Source: Hymenopus coronatus (Eukaryota > Arthropoda > Insecta > Mantodea > Hymenopodidae). From it: a stretch of DNA of 64,000 nucleotides. The position numbers were made by a program, and so were the translations under genes. A model generated the notes under the pieces. It saw only the letters and a program-made list of their open reading frames with translations, searched no databases and was not told the DNA's origin. The number at the start of each line of letters is the position of its first letter. Position 1 is the stretch's first letter. The DNA is taken from positions 50,409,001-50,473,000 of the forward strand of contig CM060883.1 of NCBI GenBank assembly GCA_030762935.1, read 5' to 3'. Shown piece after piece: positions 1 to 10,677 of the stretch.

Positions 1-178
1 TATTGTTTTAGCCTAGTATATTCCCATTTCCTTTCCACTTAAAAAGAAGCAAGTAATAATACTAGTTCTGGTATGGTTTATCTTTATTAGCATGACGTAG
101 ATAAACTAATAATCTTTTGTAAGGAAAGTTTGTGGAACAGCTAGAGAAAGTGATATGAATGAAACACATCAGATTTAT
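1..178 (-). repeat. Rep-A copy, TCTGATG-end fragment
   Basis: End fragment of the ~0.87-kb interspersed family called Rep-A here. Orientation is given with the TCTGATG end first and the hairpin end last. The fragment ends with the family terminus (…aacacatcagattta) and contains the aagcaagtaataa and attagcatgacgtagataaa blocks shared with the other copies. The window edge cuts it. Confidence 0.75.
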
Positions 179-249
179 CCCATATGTAAACAGCCTCCTT
201 GCCGACATTGCTCGGTTAGGGTTTTTTTTTTCTTCTTTTTTTATCTAAA

Positions 250-440
250 CTGGAATGACTGATTTATTCTCATTTACTTCCCTTATTTCTGTTCCACTTA
301 TAACGAAGCAAGTAATAAGACAATTCTGGCAATGTTTGTTTCGATTAGCATAACATAAATAAAAGAATAATCTTTTGTAAGAAAATGTTGTATGTGGAAC
401 AGCTAGAGAGACTCAAGTGAATGGAACACATCAGATTTTT
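250..440 (-). repeat. Rep-A copy, TCTGATG-end fragment
   Basis: A second end fragment with the same orientation as the copy at 1-178. It shares aacgaagcaagtaataagac, the attagcataacataaataaa block and the terminus atggaacacatcagattttt. The hairpin end is absent. Confidence 0.75.
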
Positions 441-661
441 GTAAATGTATTGTCCTTAATGTGAGCCTCTGGTTCTTTAGGACCTATAAAAAACATAGCA
501 CAATCTGAGGCATTTAGAATGGCTTTCTCTTCCAATGACGGATTCACATAGATATATCTGCCGAATGTTATACTATTCATATAAACGTTATTCATCTATT
601 CCAATTGCGTTTTTGACGATAGGGTTTTAACTCGGATTTTTTTCAAATTAAATAACAAGAT

Positions 662-880
662 CCCCCTCTGCAGTGTGGGCCGTAACGTGTCTGCCTGAGG
701 TCCCAAGATTGAATCTCGGTTAGGGCGAGTTACCCAGATAAGGCTTTTGGGATTTTGACCTATCCTGAGAAGACAAATTTCGAATACCTTTACGCTATTT
801 AGACCTCGGGCTCATTTGAGCATCATTTCAATGATTTCATTCATCGTCTGCAATGACCTACCAGCTAAATGACGTTAAGG
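662..880 (+). repeat. tRNA-derived SINE, family 1
   Basis: A ~220-bp copy. The head resembles a tRNA with a degenerate B-box (gattgaatctcggttaggg). The body shares with the copies at 12811 and 55912 the segments gagttacccagataag, cctgagaagac and the terminal block attcatcgt…atgacctacca…aacgttaag. It is more diverged than the 12811 copy. Family membership is seen by alignment within this window; no named family is claimed. Confidence 0.7.
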
Positions 881-1842
881 ACAACAATTGAATGTATTAA
901 AATGTTTATCTATGGTAAACCTCTTAAAGATATAAAGAGGAGAAGAAAGTAAGAACTACAAGTTTTAAAGTATATACTTAGAAACGTTTACATTGAACAT
1001 CTGTACCGTGCAAATTTCGAAAACAGCAAACACAGAACAACTTTCAGAAAAGTGGTCCATTTTAATGAGAAATACACTTTTCTAGCAGCGGGTTTTTGTC
1101 TATTTTCAAGGTTTACTTGTAATACTAAATTTAAAAAAAAAGAAGTTTTATTTCTTGTGTCTGTATTTGCTCTCTGGTATTTTAATCAAAATCATTAGAA
1201 TCGTTTTATAGGATTTTTTCTTAGATCTTTCTGTGGTTTTCTTAGAAGGTGCTTGATATTAATACAAAGTTTGGTAGTTATGCGAATTTTCGCTTTTAAC
1301 TGTGCTATTTACAGGTATATAAGCGCGTGCGCATATATTTTCATTTTTTTTATTTAGTGGAATTCAAAACAGTATTTTTAGTGAATACTTATTATCAAAT
1401 TTAAAATGTATGTGTGAAGAGTAAGTGTGATACATTTACACTACTTTCTTCACCAATTACAAATCCATATAAATATTGATTATATCTATTTTTGTATGCT
1501 CGCAATACGTGTTTCCTAGTAGTGAATGTCGGAAAGAGAGAGAATGCGAAAACAACACTAAAATGTTGATTCGTGACAACAAGCTCTTGCAATGCAAAAA
1601 AAAAAAAAAAAAAAAAAAAAATGGGGAAAATGCAAGTATCCGAAACGACCAAATATGTCGATTAAGTGGTGTTTATGAAATATCTGAACTTGCTACATAT
1701 TTTGAAAACGGCTAACACTATGGTTTCTCTGCTTACAATGTTTTGATGATGATGATGTAGATGATGACGATGAAGGGCGCTCGACAACAAAGGCTATTAG
1801 AGACCTTAGTAAATAAAACTCGGCTAAAACCAGATATAAAAA
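881..1842. other. AT-rich stretch, no gene seen
   Basis: No supported coding sequence. It contains a poly(A) tract near 1596-1620 and a short impure GAT repeat near 1743-1772. The segment around 1040-1220 faintly resembles the Rep-A interior (tattttaatcaaaatcattaga) and may be a very old copy. Confidence 0.5.
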
Positions 1843-2195
1843 TCTGACGTGTTCCATTCACATGACTTTCTCCACATCTCTGCGACAAGTTATAGTCAAA
1901 AAGTTTATGCTTCTTTTTACTTCATGCTAATCGAGAAAAAATTAGCAGAAATAGTCTTATTACTTGCTTCCTTGCAAGTAGAAGGAAAATAAGGGAGTAC
2001 CATCGGTTTAAGTATTAGTCAAAAGCTGGTTGCTATGTGACTGAAGTTCCTTTGTTTGTACAGACAGGAGTTGACAAATTCCTGTATGAGAAAAGTGTAA
2101 GATTTTTAAAGCTGAAACCATAAACAAGGAATATCTCAAAAACGATCCACCACACGAAAAAAAAAAAAAAAAAAAGTATATAACATAAATTGCCC
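1843..2195 (+). repeat. Rep-A copy, partial
   Basis: Begins with aatctgacgtgttccattca and catgactttctccac and continues through the interior (gctggttgctatgtgactga, ggagttgacaaattcctgta) to an A-rich run. The hairpin half is missing. Confidence 0.8.
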
Positions 2196-2654
2196 CAGAA
2201 ATAAAACAAGTAACATTAAAACTAGTTGGAGAATAAAAAGGTAGCTAAAGTGACAAATGAAACGTGTTAATGAAACAATTAACGGCGAAAGTCATAGATA
2301 AAGCTAAAAAATCATAGAGAACAATGGAGGGAAATGGATATAAATGTAATTAAAACTAAAGCCGCAAGGTGGCATAGGAGATAAAAATAAGCCTTATCTG
2401 TCACTCCATTGTCTACCGACAAAAACTATAGAAACAAAATAAAAGACTATATTCTTAAGGCAAATATCACTTTAAACCTTTCCCACCGCTCCAGTCTCAT
2501 CGGCCAGGGCCTCCGAGAGCCTGGCGAGCAGTCGCAGAGTGGCTCGTAGTGGTGCTAGACGAGCACACACTACCATGACATAACTTCGCCGCAGAGCGCA
2601 GATAGGTAGAGGTTCCTTCTTAAATAAATGCCTATGAGTAAAGAGAAAAAAAAA
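2196..2654. other. Unassigned spacer with GC-richer patch
   Basis: No coding frame is supported. A GC-richer patch at about 2474-2625 stands out from the AT-rich surroundings but matches nothing I recognise and is not repeated elsewhere in the window. Confidence 0.4.
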
Positions 2655-3529
2655 ACTGTTACACTCACATGACTTTCTCTAGCTGTTCTACAAACTTCTT
2701 ACGTAATATTCTTCTTCTTTCTACACCATGCTAATCGAGATAATCATTAGCAGAATGTTCTTATTGCTTAATTCCTTATTAGTAGGAGGGAACTAAGTGA
2801 ACACACTGGGCTAAACTGATAGTCAAATGTTTTAAAAGCTGTCGTTATGCGATTATCATTGCAATTCTTTGTTTGGCCAGGAGTAGAACAAAAGAAAATC
2901 GGACACTTCCTGTCTGAGAAAAGTATTAATGCTTTACAATTGAAACCAACAACAAGGAATATCTCGGAAATGGCTACCTCCATAACAAAAAATGTAAAGG
3001 ACATAAATTGTGTCTTTTGACGAGATCTACATTTTTGTGCAGTAAGCTTTTGTCTATCTCTTGCGGTTTAGCAATTAAGCAAAATTCGGCAAAATTCGTT
3101 CAGAATATAGGCTATCCCAGAAAAATCAAGTTATGCATTTTATTTAGGATGTAAATATCTTTCATACACGGTATTTTAATTAAAATCGTTTGAGCTATTT
3201 TTGAGAAAATCAAAATTTTCGAAACATTTTCCATGTAAAGGATAGTTTGTGGTGGGGGGATTTTCTTGAAACTCTTAGTGTCGCATCCTCGGAAGATACT
3301 AAATCTAAATACCCAATTTGGTATTTAACGGTAATTTCGTTTTTGAGCTATACCGTTCACAGACACTTACACACGGACCTTTTCTCTAAAAATGTTTTTT
3401 TCCGGATTCAGGGGACCCCACAACATATATTTCCAGTGAAATCTCGACATCAAATTTTTGGGTGGAATACAATACCTTCAATATCCGTTTATACCTTGTA
3501 TAATATACGGGGCTAGAGAAAGTAAACCT
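2655..3529 (+). repeat. Rep-A copy, near full length
   Basis: An ~875-bp unit running from a diverged TCTGATG end (cacatgactttctctagc) through the whole interior (ctcttgcggtttagcaatta, ttttaattaaaatcgttt, ggtatttaacggtaatttcg, aatctcgacatcaaattttt) to the hairpin end and the terminus ctagagaaagtaaa. It directly abuts the next copy in the same orientation. Confidence 0.82.
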
Positions 3530-3885
3530 TTAATGTGTTCCATTCTTATGATGTCCTCTAGCTATTCGGTAAACAAACATTTTATTCAAAACATTAATCG
3601 TTATCTAATATTGCTAATCAAGATAAACATAAGTAGATTTGGTCTTATTACTAGCTTCCTTGTAAGCAGAAGAGAATTAAGAAAATGCACAGGCTTAAAG
3701 CGATATTCTAGTTCTTTAAAAGCCGGTCGCTATGTCAAACAATTGGAATTCCATCTCTTTGCTTGTCAGGAGTAAACAAACGAGAAACAAGAACAAAGAT
3801 GTCATCTTGTTCAAGAAAAGTTTGTGCCTTAAAACTGAAACCAATAATCCGGAATATCTTAAAAATGGTTAACTCTTAAAAGAAA
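3530..3885 (+). repeat. Rep-A copy, 5' part, head-to-tail with previous
   Basis: Starts directly after the previous unit's hairpin terminus with ctttaatgtgttccattctt and runs to an A-rich end after ggaatatcttaaaaatggtt. The hairpin half is lost. Confidence 0.78.
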
Positions 3886-3891
3886 AAAAAA

Positions 3892-4697
3892 TCTGAAGTG
3901 CTCCATTCACATGACTTTCTGTACATCTCTGTAACAAATAATTGGTCAATAATAAGCTTATTCTTCTATCTTTTTAATGCTAAAACATTAGCAGAAACGG
4001 TTTTATTTCTCAGTTTCTTTATAAGTAGAAGGGAAATAAGGCTAAATTGATTATCAATTGTTTTAAAATGTGGCTGCTATGGGATTGAAATCCGTTTCCT
4101 TGCGTGGCCAGGAGTTGACAAGTTCTCGTATGAGAAAAGTTAAGTAAATTAAAGCTGAAATCAATAACAAAGAATATCTCAAAAACGGCCAACTCAACTA
4201 AAAAAATGTATACGACCTAAATTGTGTGTTTTATCGTGATCTACATTTGTTGTATAGTAAGTTTTTTGTCCAGCTCTTACAGTTTACCACATTCAATACA
4301 AATGATGCAAAATGAACAAAGCAATCTTGAGAGGCTATTCCCAGAAAATTCAAGATATACATTTTATATCTTTAACATACGATATTTTAGTCAAAATCGT
4401 TAGATCGATTTTTGAGAAAATGAAAATTTACGAAATTTTTTCCATATAAAGGGTAGTTTGGGGTGGTGAGATTTTCTTGAAAATCTTCGTGTCGCATCCT
4501 TTGGTATTTAACGGTCTTTTCGTTCGCGCGCATACACGGACCTTTCTCTAAAACTGCCGTGTTTTTTTTTGTTTTTTTTTTTTGATTCAGGGGGACCCAA
4601 AACATGTACTTCAGGTGAAATCTGGTATAGAATTTTTGAGTGCAATACAATACCTTCTTTATACACTATGTATATAGTACGTATAGAGAAAGTAAAC
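3892..4697 (+). repeat. Rep-A copy, near full length
   Basis: Begins aatctgaagtgctccattca and ends with an imperfect hairpin (tatacactatgtatatagta) and the terminus gtatagagaaagtaaa. Short in-frame stretches within it are chance frames of the repeat. Confidence 0.82.
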
Positions 4698-5150
4698 ATG
4701 TGTATGGCATAAATTGTGTTTTATTGAGATCTACATTTTTGTGTAGTAACTTTTTGTATATCTCTTACGGTTTCCCAGTTATATAAAAGCCATCCAGAAT
4801 GAAGAGGTCTTTAGAGGCTGTTTCCAGAAAATTCAAGATATACATTTTGTTTGTCATAAAAATATCTAATATCTACATAAGTTATTTTAATCAAAATCGT
4901 AAGAGCCAGTTTTGAGAAAAAAAAAAATCGAAAAGTTTTCCATGTAAAGGGTAGTTGGGGGTGGAAGGATATTCTTGATTATCTTCGTGTCGTATCGCAT
5001 ACGGACATTTTTCTAAAAATTCTTTTTGGGGGGGGGAGGATTCGGGGGTCCTAAAACATATATTTCCGGTGAAATCTTGGTATCAAAATTTTGAGTGCAA
5101 ATCAATACCTTCTCTATATACTATGTAATAGTATGTGTAGAGAAAGTAAA
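4698..5150 (+). repeat. Rep-A copy, hairpin half
   Basis: Starts inside the element (ggcataaattgtgttttatt) directly after the previous copy's terminus and ends with ctatgtaatagtatgtgtag and agagaaagtaaa. The TCTGATG half is missing. Confidence 0.78.
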
Positions 5151-6024
5151 AAATCTGATGTGTACCATTCACATGACTTTCTCTATATTCCTGCAACAAA
5201 TTATTCTTAAAAAGCTTATACTTCTATTTACTTTATGCTAACCAGAAAAAATTAGCAGAAATAATCTTATTACTCGCTTCCTTGTAAGTAAAAGCGAAAT
5301 AAGGGACAACCATAGATTAAAGTGATAGTCAAAAGCTGGTTGCTATGCCAATGAAGTTCCTTTGTTTATATGGATAGGAGTTGACAAGTTTCTGTATGAG
5401 AAAAGTATACGTTTTTCATAACAGAAACCAAAAAATACGGAATGTCTCAAAAACGACAAACTCCACGAAAAAAATGTATATAACATAAATTGTGTGTTTT
5501 AATGTGCTCTACAGTTTTTGTGTAGTAAGTTTTTGTCCATCTCTTACGGTTTAGCAGTTATTCAAAATTCAGTAAAATTCATCCAGAATAAACTACTCTT
5601 CAGAGGCTCTTCTCAGAAAATTCAAGATATACATTTTATTTGTCAGGTAAATATCTTTAATATACGAAATTTTAATCACAATCGTTAGGGCCATTTTTGA
5701 GAAAATCAAAATTTTCGAAAAAAGTTCCATGTAAAGGGTAGCTGGGGGTGGGGGTCATTTTTCTCAAAATCTTCGTGTTGCATCCCTGGACACCAATACC
5801 AAGTTTGGTATTTTACCGCCTTTTCGTTTTTGAGTTATCGTGTTCACAGACACACACACACACACACACACACATACACACACGAACCTTTTTGTGAAAA
5901 TGCTTTTTTTGGATATTGGGGTCCCTAAAACATATTTCCGGTAAAATCTCGGTATCGAATTTTTGGGTGGAGTGCAATACCTTTTCTATACACTATGTAC
6001 ATAGTGCGTATAGAGAAAGTAAAA
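5151..6024 (+). repeat. Rep-A copy, full length reference
   Basis: An 874-bp unit and the best plus-strand reference. It starts aatctgatgtgtaccattca, has the internal ACTTTCTCTA block 20-30 bp in, a CA run at about 5850-5884, and ends in a palindrome (5985-6014, centred on TATGTACATA) followed by gagaaagtaaa. ACTTTCTCTA near the 5' end and its complement TAGAGAAAGT at the 3' end form an asymmetric inverted repeat. It abuts the previous copy at gtaaa/aaatctg. Confidence 0.88.
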
Positions 6025-6064
6025 ATGGTTGACATCACCTGCCACAGCAACATGTAAACGAGAG

Positions 6065-6855
6065 GAAGAACCGTATTGTATTGCATTCAAAAATTCTATA
6101 ACGAGATTTCACCTGAAGTACATGTTTTGGGTCCCCCTGAATAAAAAAAAAGGCAGTTTTAGAGGAAGGTCCGTGTATGCGCGCGCGAACGAAAATACCA
6201 TTAAATACCAAACATGGTATTTAAGTTTGGTATCTTCCAAGGATGTGACACGAAGATTTTTAAGAAAATCCCCCACCCCAAACTACCCTTTACATGGAAA
6301 AAAAAGTTGAAAATTTTGATTTTCTTAAAAGTGGCTCTAACGATCTTGATTCAAATGTCGTATATTAAAGATAATTACCTGATAAATAAAATGTATATCT
6401 TGAATTTTCTGGGAATAGCCCCTGAAGACTACTTTATTCTGGACGAATTCCAAGGAATTGTGCATAACTGCTAACCCGTAAGAGATGGGGAAAAACTTAC
6501 TACACAGAAAATGTAGCTCACGATAAAATACGCAATTTATGTCATATACATTTTTTTCGTGGAGTTGATCATTTTTAAGATTTGGTTTTAGCTTTGAAAA
6601 CTTATACTTTTCTCATACAGGAATTTCTTAACTCCTGTCCACACAAACAAAGGAACTTCAGTTACATAGTAACCAGCTTTTGGTTATCATTTTACCTATG
6701 GAACTCCCTCATTTCACTTCTACTTACAAGAAAGCAAATAATAAGACTATTTCTGCTAAAAAAACATAAGTAAGTAGAAGCATATGCTTTTTAACTACAA
6801 TTTGTTGCAGAGATGTAGAGAAAGTCATGTGAATAGATCACATCAGATTTTTATT
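6065..6855 (-). repeat. Rep-A copy, inverted relative to cluster
   Basis: Same family in opposite orientation: gtattgtattgcattcaaaa and the interior blocks run in reverse order, ending atcacatcagatttttattt. The hairpin terminus is missing; the left flank (6025-6064) is unrelated. Confidence 0.8.
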
Positions 6856-7010
6856 TGCAATTTAACCACGTTTAGCTCTTTTAGTAGAAGTTTAGCTACT
6901 TTTTATGTTGATGAGTTGGCAATACTGGATAGAGTAATATTTTACTACCTCTCTCACTCTCACACCACCTTATTGCCGACATGGCAAAAACAAGTGAAAC
7001 AATGCACACT

Positions 7011-7308
7011 AATAACTCCATGGCACGACAGCTCACGGGGAACCTTGGACTACCGCCCGGCCGCTGCGTCCCCCATCTCGGTCCACTACAGACATCATGG
7101 ATGGGGTGTAGTATTGGAGGGTGAGACTTGGTCAGCGCCTCGAGCCCCCCTACCTCCATCAAGTAGCTCCTCAATTGGCCCCCCCAGGGAGCTTATGAGG
7201 CTGAGTGCACCCCGGGCCAGGTCTCCCAGCGGGGGAAAATCCCCATGCCGGTACTGGGGATCGAACCCAGGTCTCCCGCTTGGTAAGCTACCAAGCTAAG
7301 GAGACAAC
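7011..7308 (-). repeat. tRNA-derived SINE, family 3, with target duplication
   Basis: GC-rich ~300-bp element whose tRNA-like head lies at the right end on the minus strand (ctccttag…, B-box ggttcgatccccagtaccgg). It is flanked by a 12-bp target duplication with one mismatch, acaatgcacact (6999-7010) and acaatgcatact (7311-7322). Compared with the copy at 39526 it has an internal deletion, and the head is damaged around 7285-7298. Confidence 0.88.
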
Positions 7309-7322
7309 CAACAATGCATACT

Positions 7323-7778
7323 GCTGAGAAAAATATTACACTAGCTCAGCCTCTAAAACAGTGAGACTGAGCATTTTCAAATAAATATTAATTGCATTAG
7401 TTTTTATTTGTTATGCATAAAGAAGTCCCCTTCACTCTCTTTGCCCCAAAAGTCACCCCTGCTCAAAAGGTAGTCAAGTTTTCAAATGAATAATCCACAG
7501 GGTTTTTATTTGCAACAGTTCATACACTTCCTATGTATTTGTAAAAATGTTATCATGTAATACTATTTGTACAGAACGTTAATTCTCAGATAGGTATTTT
7601 AATTAAACTAGATGGCAACTGTGGTTGCACAGTAGAGTTCCCTGACCACATGATGCTACACAGTCTACCGAATTACCTCTGAGTCTACACATGTGAGCAT
7701 TATGCAACATACAGAATGACTCCTTTGTCATATTCACGAACTCCATGAGTGCCTTATTAGCATTATGTCACCAACATT
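7323..7778. other. AT-rich spacer, no gene seen
   Basis: No coding frame, RNA gene or repeat that I can support. Confidence 0.4.
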
Positions 7779-8091
7779 TTTCACCGCACCCATTGTTTGC
7801 AGAACTATTAATTTTATATAATACAGCAACTCAAACCCGGTAAACATATCAAACTTATAAATGGAAAAAGGAAACTAGTAACAGTGAAGTAACACAAATA
7901 TTAATATAACAATTAATAATTGCTACAATTCTCCACTTATCTTTTTGAAATCCAAGGACTAGTTTCATAATAAAATGATCTATTGCAATCGCTATCTCAA
8001 TTTCTTTTTGATCTAGTTTATTTAAATTCCTCAAGAATGTAAATATTTAGATTCTTGGATTTCAAAAAGATAAGTGGAGAATTGTTATAAT
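7779..8091 (-). repeat. Penelope-like element terminal sequence, left of hAT insertion
   Basis: The segment 7779-7930 is nearly the same as 10697-10850 (cacccattgtttgcagaact, aatacagcaactcaa, gtaacagtgaagtaacacaa). It is followed by a minus-strand copy of the hammerhead-like motif seen at 10896 and then by a plus-strand piece, ggatttcaaaaagataagtg, at 8058. The same downstream block follows the GIY-YIG frame at 42391, which ties it to a Penelope-like retroelement. The hAT transposon at 8092 is inserted in this repeat. Confidence 0.7.
7942..8005 (-). ncRNA. Decayed hammerhead-ribozyme-like motif in PLE
   Basis: On the minus strand: helix I strand gaaattgag, a damaged core (atagcga where ctgacga is expected), a stem II loop gattgcaatagatcatttta, then intact gaaac and tagtc with the predicted cleavage site, then ccttggatttc. 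It keeps the GA of the core that the copy at 10896 has lost. Inferred to be an inactive relic. Confidence 0.5.
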
Positions 8092-10677
8092 TAAGCCCCA
8101 GACTCTTAGGTTCTGACCTATTTTATTCCTTACATCCTACACTACAAACTTCAGTTTATTTTAATGTTTTAGTTGCCAACGAGTATTATACTTCAATTTT
8201 ATAGGGTCTAAATTGATCTAATTTTATGTTAGGACCTAATAAAGCCTATTTTTCATTATAGAACCTGAAAGTGCCTAATTCGGTTATTTAAGCAAATAAG
8301 AGTAGATTTATGAATATAAAAGTATTTTTTAACGGGAGACCATTCGAGTAAGGAAACTATTAAATAATTATATTATGAAATCTTGGGCATTACCTTACAA
8401 TAATAAACTTTGATTAAACCGTATGCCACAGTATTAAACTAATTAAAATGTCCGCCACCTTCACTTATCATTTTCTAGCTATTGTCGAAAGAGGTGGTCA
8501 GTGGCACGCAGCATTTCTGAAACGTGTGATGTTTACATGCCGCAACAATAGGTGAAATATTTTAATAGCGCTGTTAAGTACTATGATTATTGCTTCTGCC
8601 ATTATAGGGAGTTTCTAACACAACATTTTTAAAATTCAGTGGCAAAATATTCAGTCTCTTGCTACTGGTAATGATAGCAGTTGTTTGCACCATGTCCAAA
8701 AGTAAATCATTAAGTTCTCTGCTCCATGAGTGAATCCTGATCGAAAAAAGATTTTCTGCAGATGGAAAGGTTATTTATTGTAATGCATGTCAGAAGCAGG
8801 TAGGAATAATTTCTTGTTTTTATCATATTTTGGTAATTCTTCACCCTGCCATTTTTTAAAAGAATACTGGACTGCAACTTAAAGTATGCTCTCTTTAGAC
8901 TCCATCACACATTCAAAATTATTTAATACTTATTTGCCGTTGGTGGGTATTTAAATCAACTAATTTTCTTGTTTACATTTAATTTACATGTGCCAGCAGG
9001 AAAACGTTCTCACTTGGTGCAACATCGACAATCAGCAACTCATTCTGCAAATGCTGTTAGCAATGACTCTCAAAAGAAACAGATTTTCTCAACATCAAAG
9101 TCAGGCAGTTCTAATGAAGCATGCGTTTATGTGAAGCTTTTACTGCCGCCCAATATACCAATTGCTAAACTACAAAACCCAATACTGAAAAACTTTTTTC
9201 AAGAATTTTGCAACTCTAAAGTACCATACAAGTCCACCTTAAGAATGAATGTATTGCCCCAGTTGTATGAGAAAGTTATTGAAGACATAAAGACAGACAT
9301 TGCTGACCACAACACTTGGTTAATTGTGGACGAAACAATGGATGGGGGCCATGGTTGTGGGCAAACTCACTCTTTTGGAACCCAGTACGCCCCATGCAAG
9401 GAGCTTCAACAAACCAACCACTCTACAATATCAATTGCAGTGAGGGATGCTTTAAAGGCCATATGGCCAGATGCAGAATGAAAGGAAAATTTGAGATTGT
9501 TAATGACTGACAGTACAGCTTACATGTTGAAAGCGGGTGAATGTCTAAAGGCTTTCCATCCTCGTATCTCCATGTCACCTGTCTTGCACATGGACTCGCA
9601 GCTGAAAAGATTCGGGAAGAGCCTCCTATAGTAGACAAAATAATTCTTTTGTGAAGAAGGTTTTCTTGAAAGCACCAAATCGAGTGGTGATATTCAGAGA
9701 AAAGTATCCTTTGATAACGCTGCCTCCACAGTCTGTAGTGACGCGGTGGGTTATGTGGCTATCAGCAGCAATGTATTATGTGGAAAACTATGCAAGTTTC
9801 GTAGAGGTAATCGATGCATTAAATGAACTTGACACAGCTGCCATTGTAAAGGCAAAGAAAGCAATGCACTCAGGAGCAGCAGTACAGGAGTTGAACTACA
9901 TCAAAGCAAATTGCTTTCACTTTGAAAGTGCAATAAAAAAATTGGAAGAAGCATTGCAAGTCATAGAGGAGGTAAGAAACAAGTGGACCAAGTGGAGAAT
10001 CTATAAAAAAAAAAGTTGGAAGCTGTTTTGGTGCGCAGTTCAGATTTAAAGGATGTAGCAACAATTGGCCGCGTTCTCTGTGGAGAAAAAGTGCAGGGAC
10101 CATTGAGTTGGAATCCTAAGGAAATAGCCGAGATGAAGTTCACACCTCTTACCTCATGTGTAGTGGAGCGTAGTTTTTCCGCTTTCAAGCGCATTTTAAC
10201 AGAAGACAGAAAGATTGTGAGGTGTAAAGTACTTCATTGTTCAGTGTCATACTAGGAATGCAAAATGAGTACTGAAAACTTTTGCATTTGTAGTGTTTAA
10301 AATTAATTGTGTTTTTAAAGTATAATATTAAAACAAAATGAGTGCACTCAGTACTTTTGCACAAGCAGTGTTGGAAATTAAATTATGTATTTTTCAACTT
10401 TTGTATGGTAGTGCTTGAAATTAGTTTGCTTTTAAGTGCCATACTATTTGTAGGTGTTTTGGGTTTGGTACTTTCAAATACATACTAAAGTTACAGTTAA
10501 TTTAACTTTTTACAATTTAAAGTTAGTGTTTTAAACAAAGTACCCAGTGGTTTGCATGAATATATGCCAAAGAGCCTATAAATTCCTAAATTCAACATAT
10601 AAGATCCTATAAAATCCTAATACACAGATACATAGAACCTAATTTTAACTTTTTAGAGCCTAAAAACCTGGGGCTTA
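8092..10677 (+). mobile_element. hAT transposon with intact ends and 8-bp target duplication
   Basis: A 2586-bp element with terminal inverted repeats TAAGCCCCAG (8092-8101) and CTGGGGCTTA (10668-10677), extended by TTAGG(T/C)TCT just inside. It is flanked by perfect 8-bp direct repeats GTTATAAT (8084-8091 and 10678-10685). An 8-bp duplication is the hAT hallmark and agrees with the encoded transposase. The target was a Penelope-like terminal repeat, so this insertion is younger than that element. The coding region is broken, so the copy is not autonomous. Confidence 0.93.
8749..10250 (+). pseudogene. hAT transposase pseudogene (CGGBP1-like zinc finger and hAT dimerisation domain)
   Basis: The region begins with a zinc-finger half (GKVIYCNACQKQ, 8760-8796) followed by a possible intron (gt at 8800, ag near 8997) and the His half (SHLVQHRQSATH). 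The frame 8990-9480 then reads through IPIAKLQNP, STLRMNVLPQLYEKVIEDI and NTWLIVDETMD, the start of the catalytic core with its first Asp. Downstream pieces are spread over frames with stops (9481, 9629-9640). The C-terminal hAT dimerisation signature FTPLTSCVVERSFSAFKRIL is clear at 10137-10196. Architecture resembles the hAT lineage related to CGGBP1-like proteins. Several stops and frame shifts mean no functional product. Confidence 0.88.

Noticed and set aside
8054..8091. A PLE piece that seems to start at the predicted hammerhead cleavage site (cttggatttc)
   Set aside because: The preceding bases (ttagatt) can also be aligned to the uncleaved motif (ctagtc) with one gap, so the exact start is ambiguous and cannot be used as evidence of self-cleavage.
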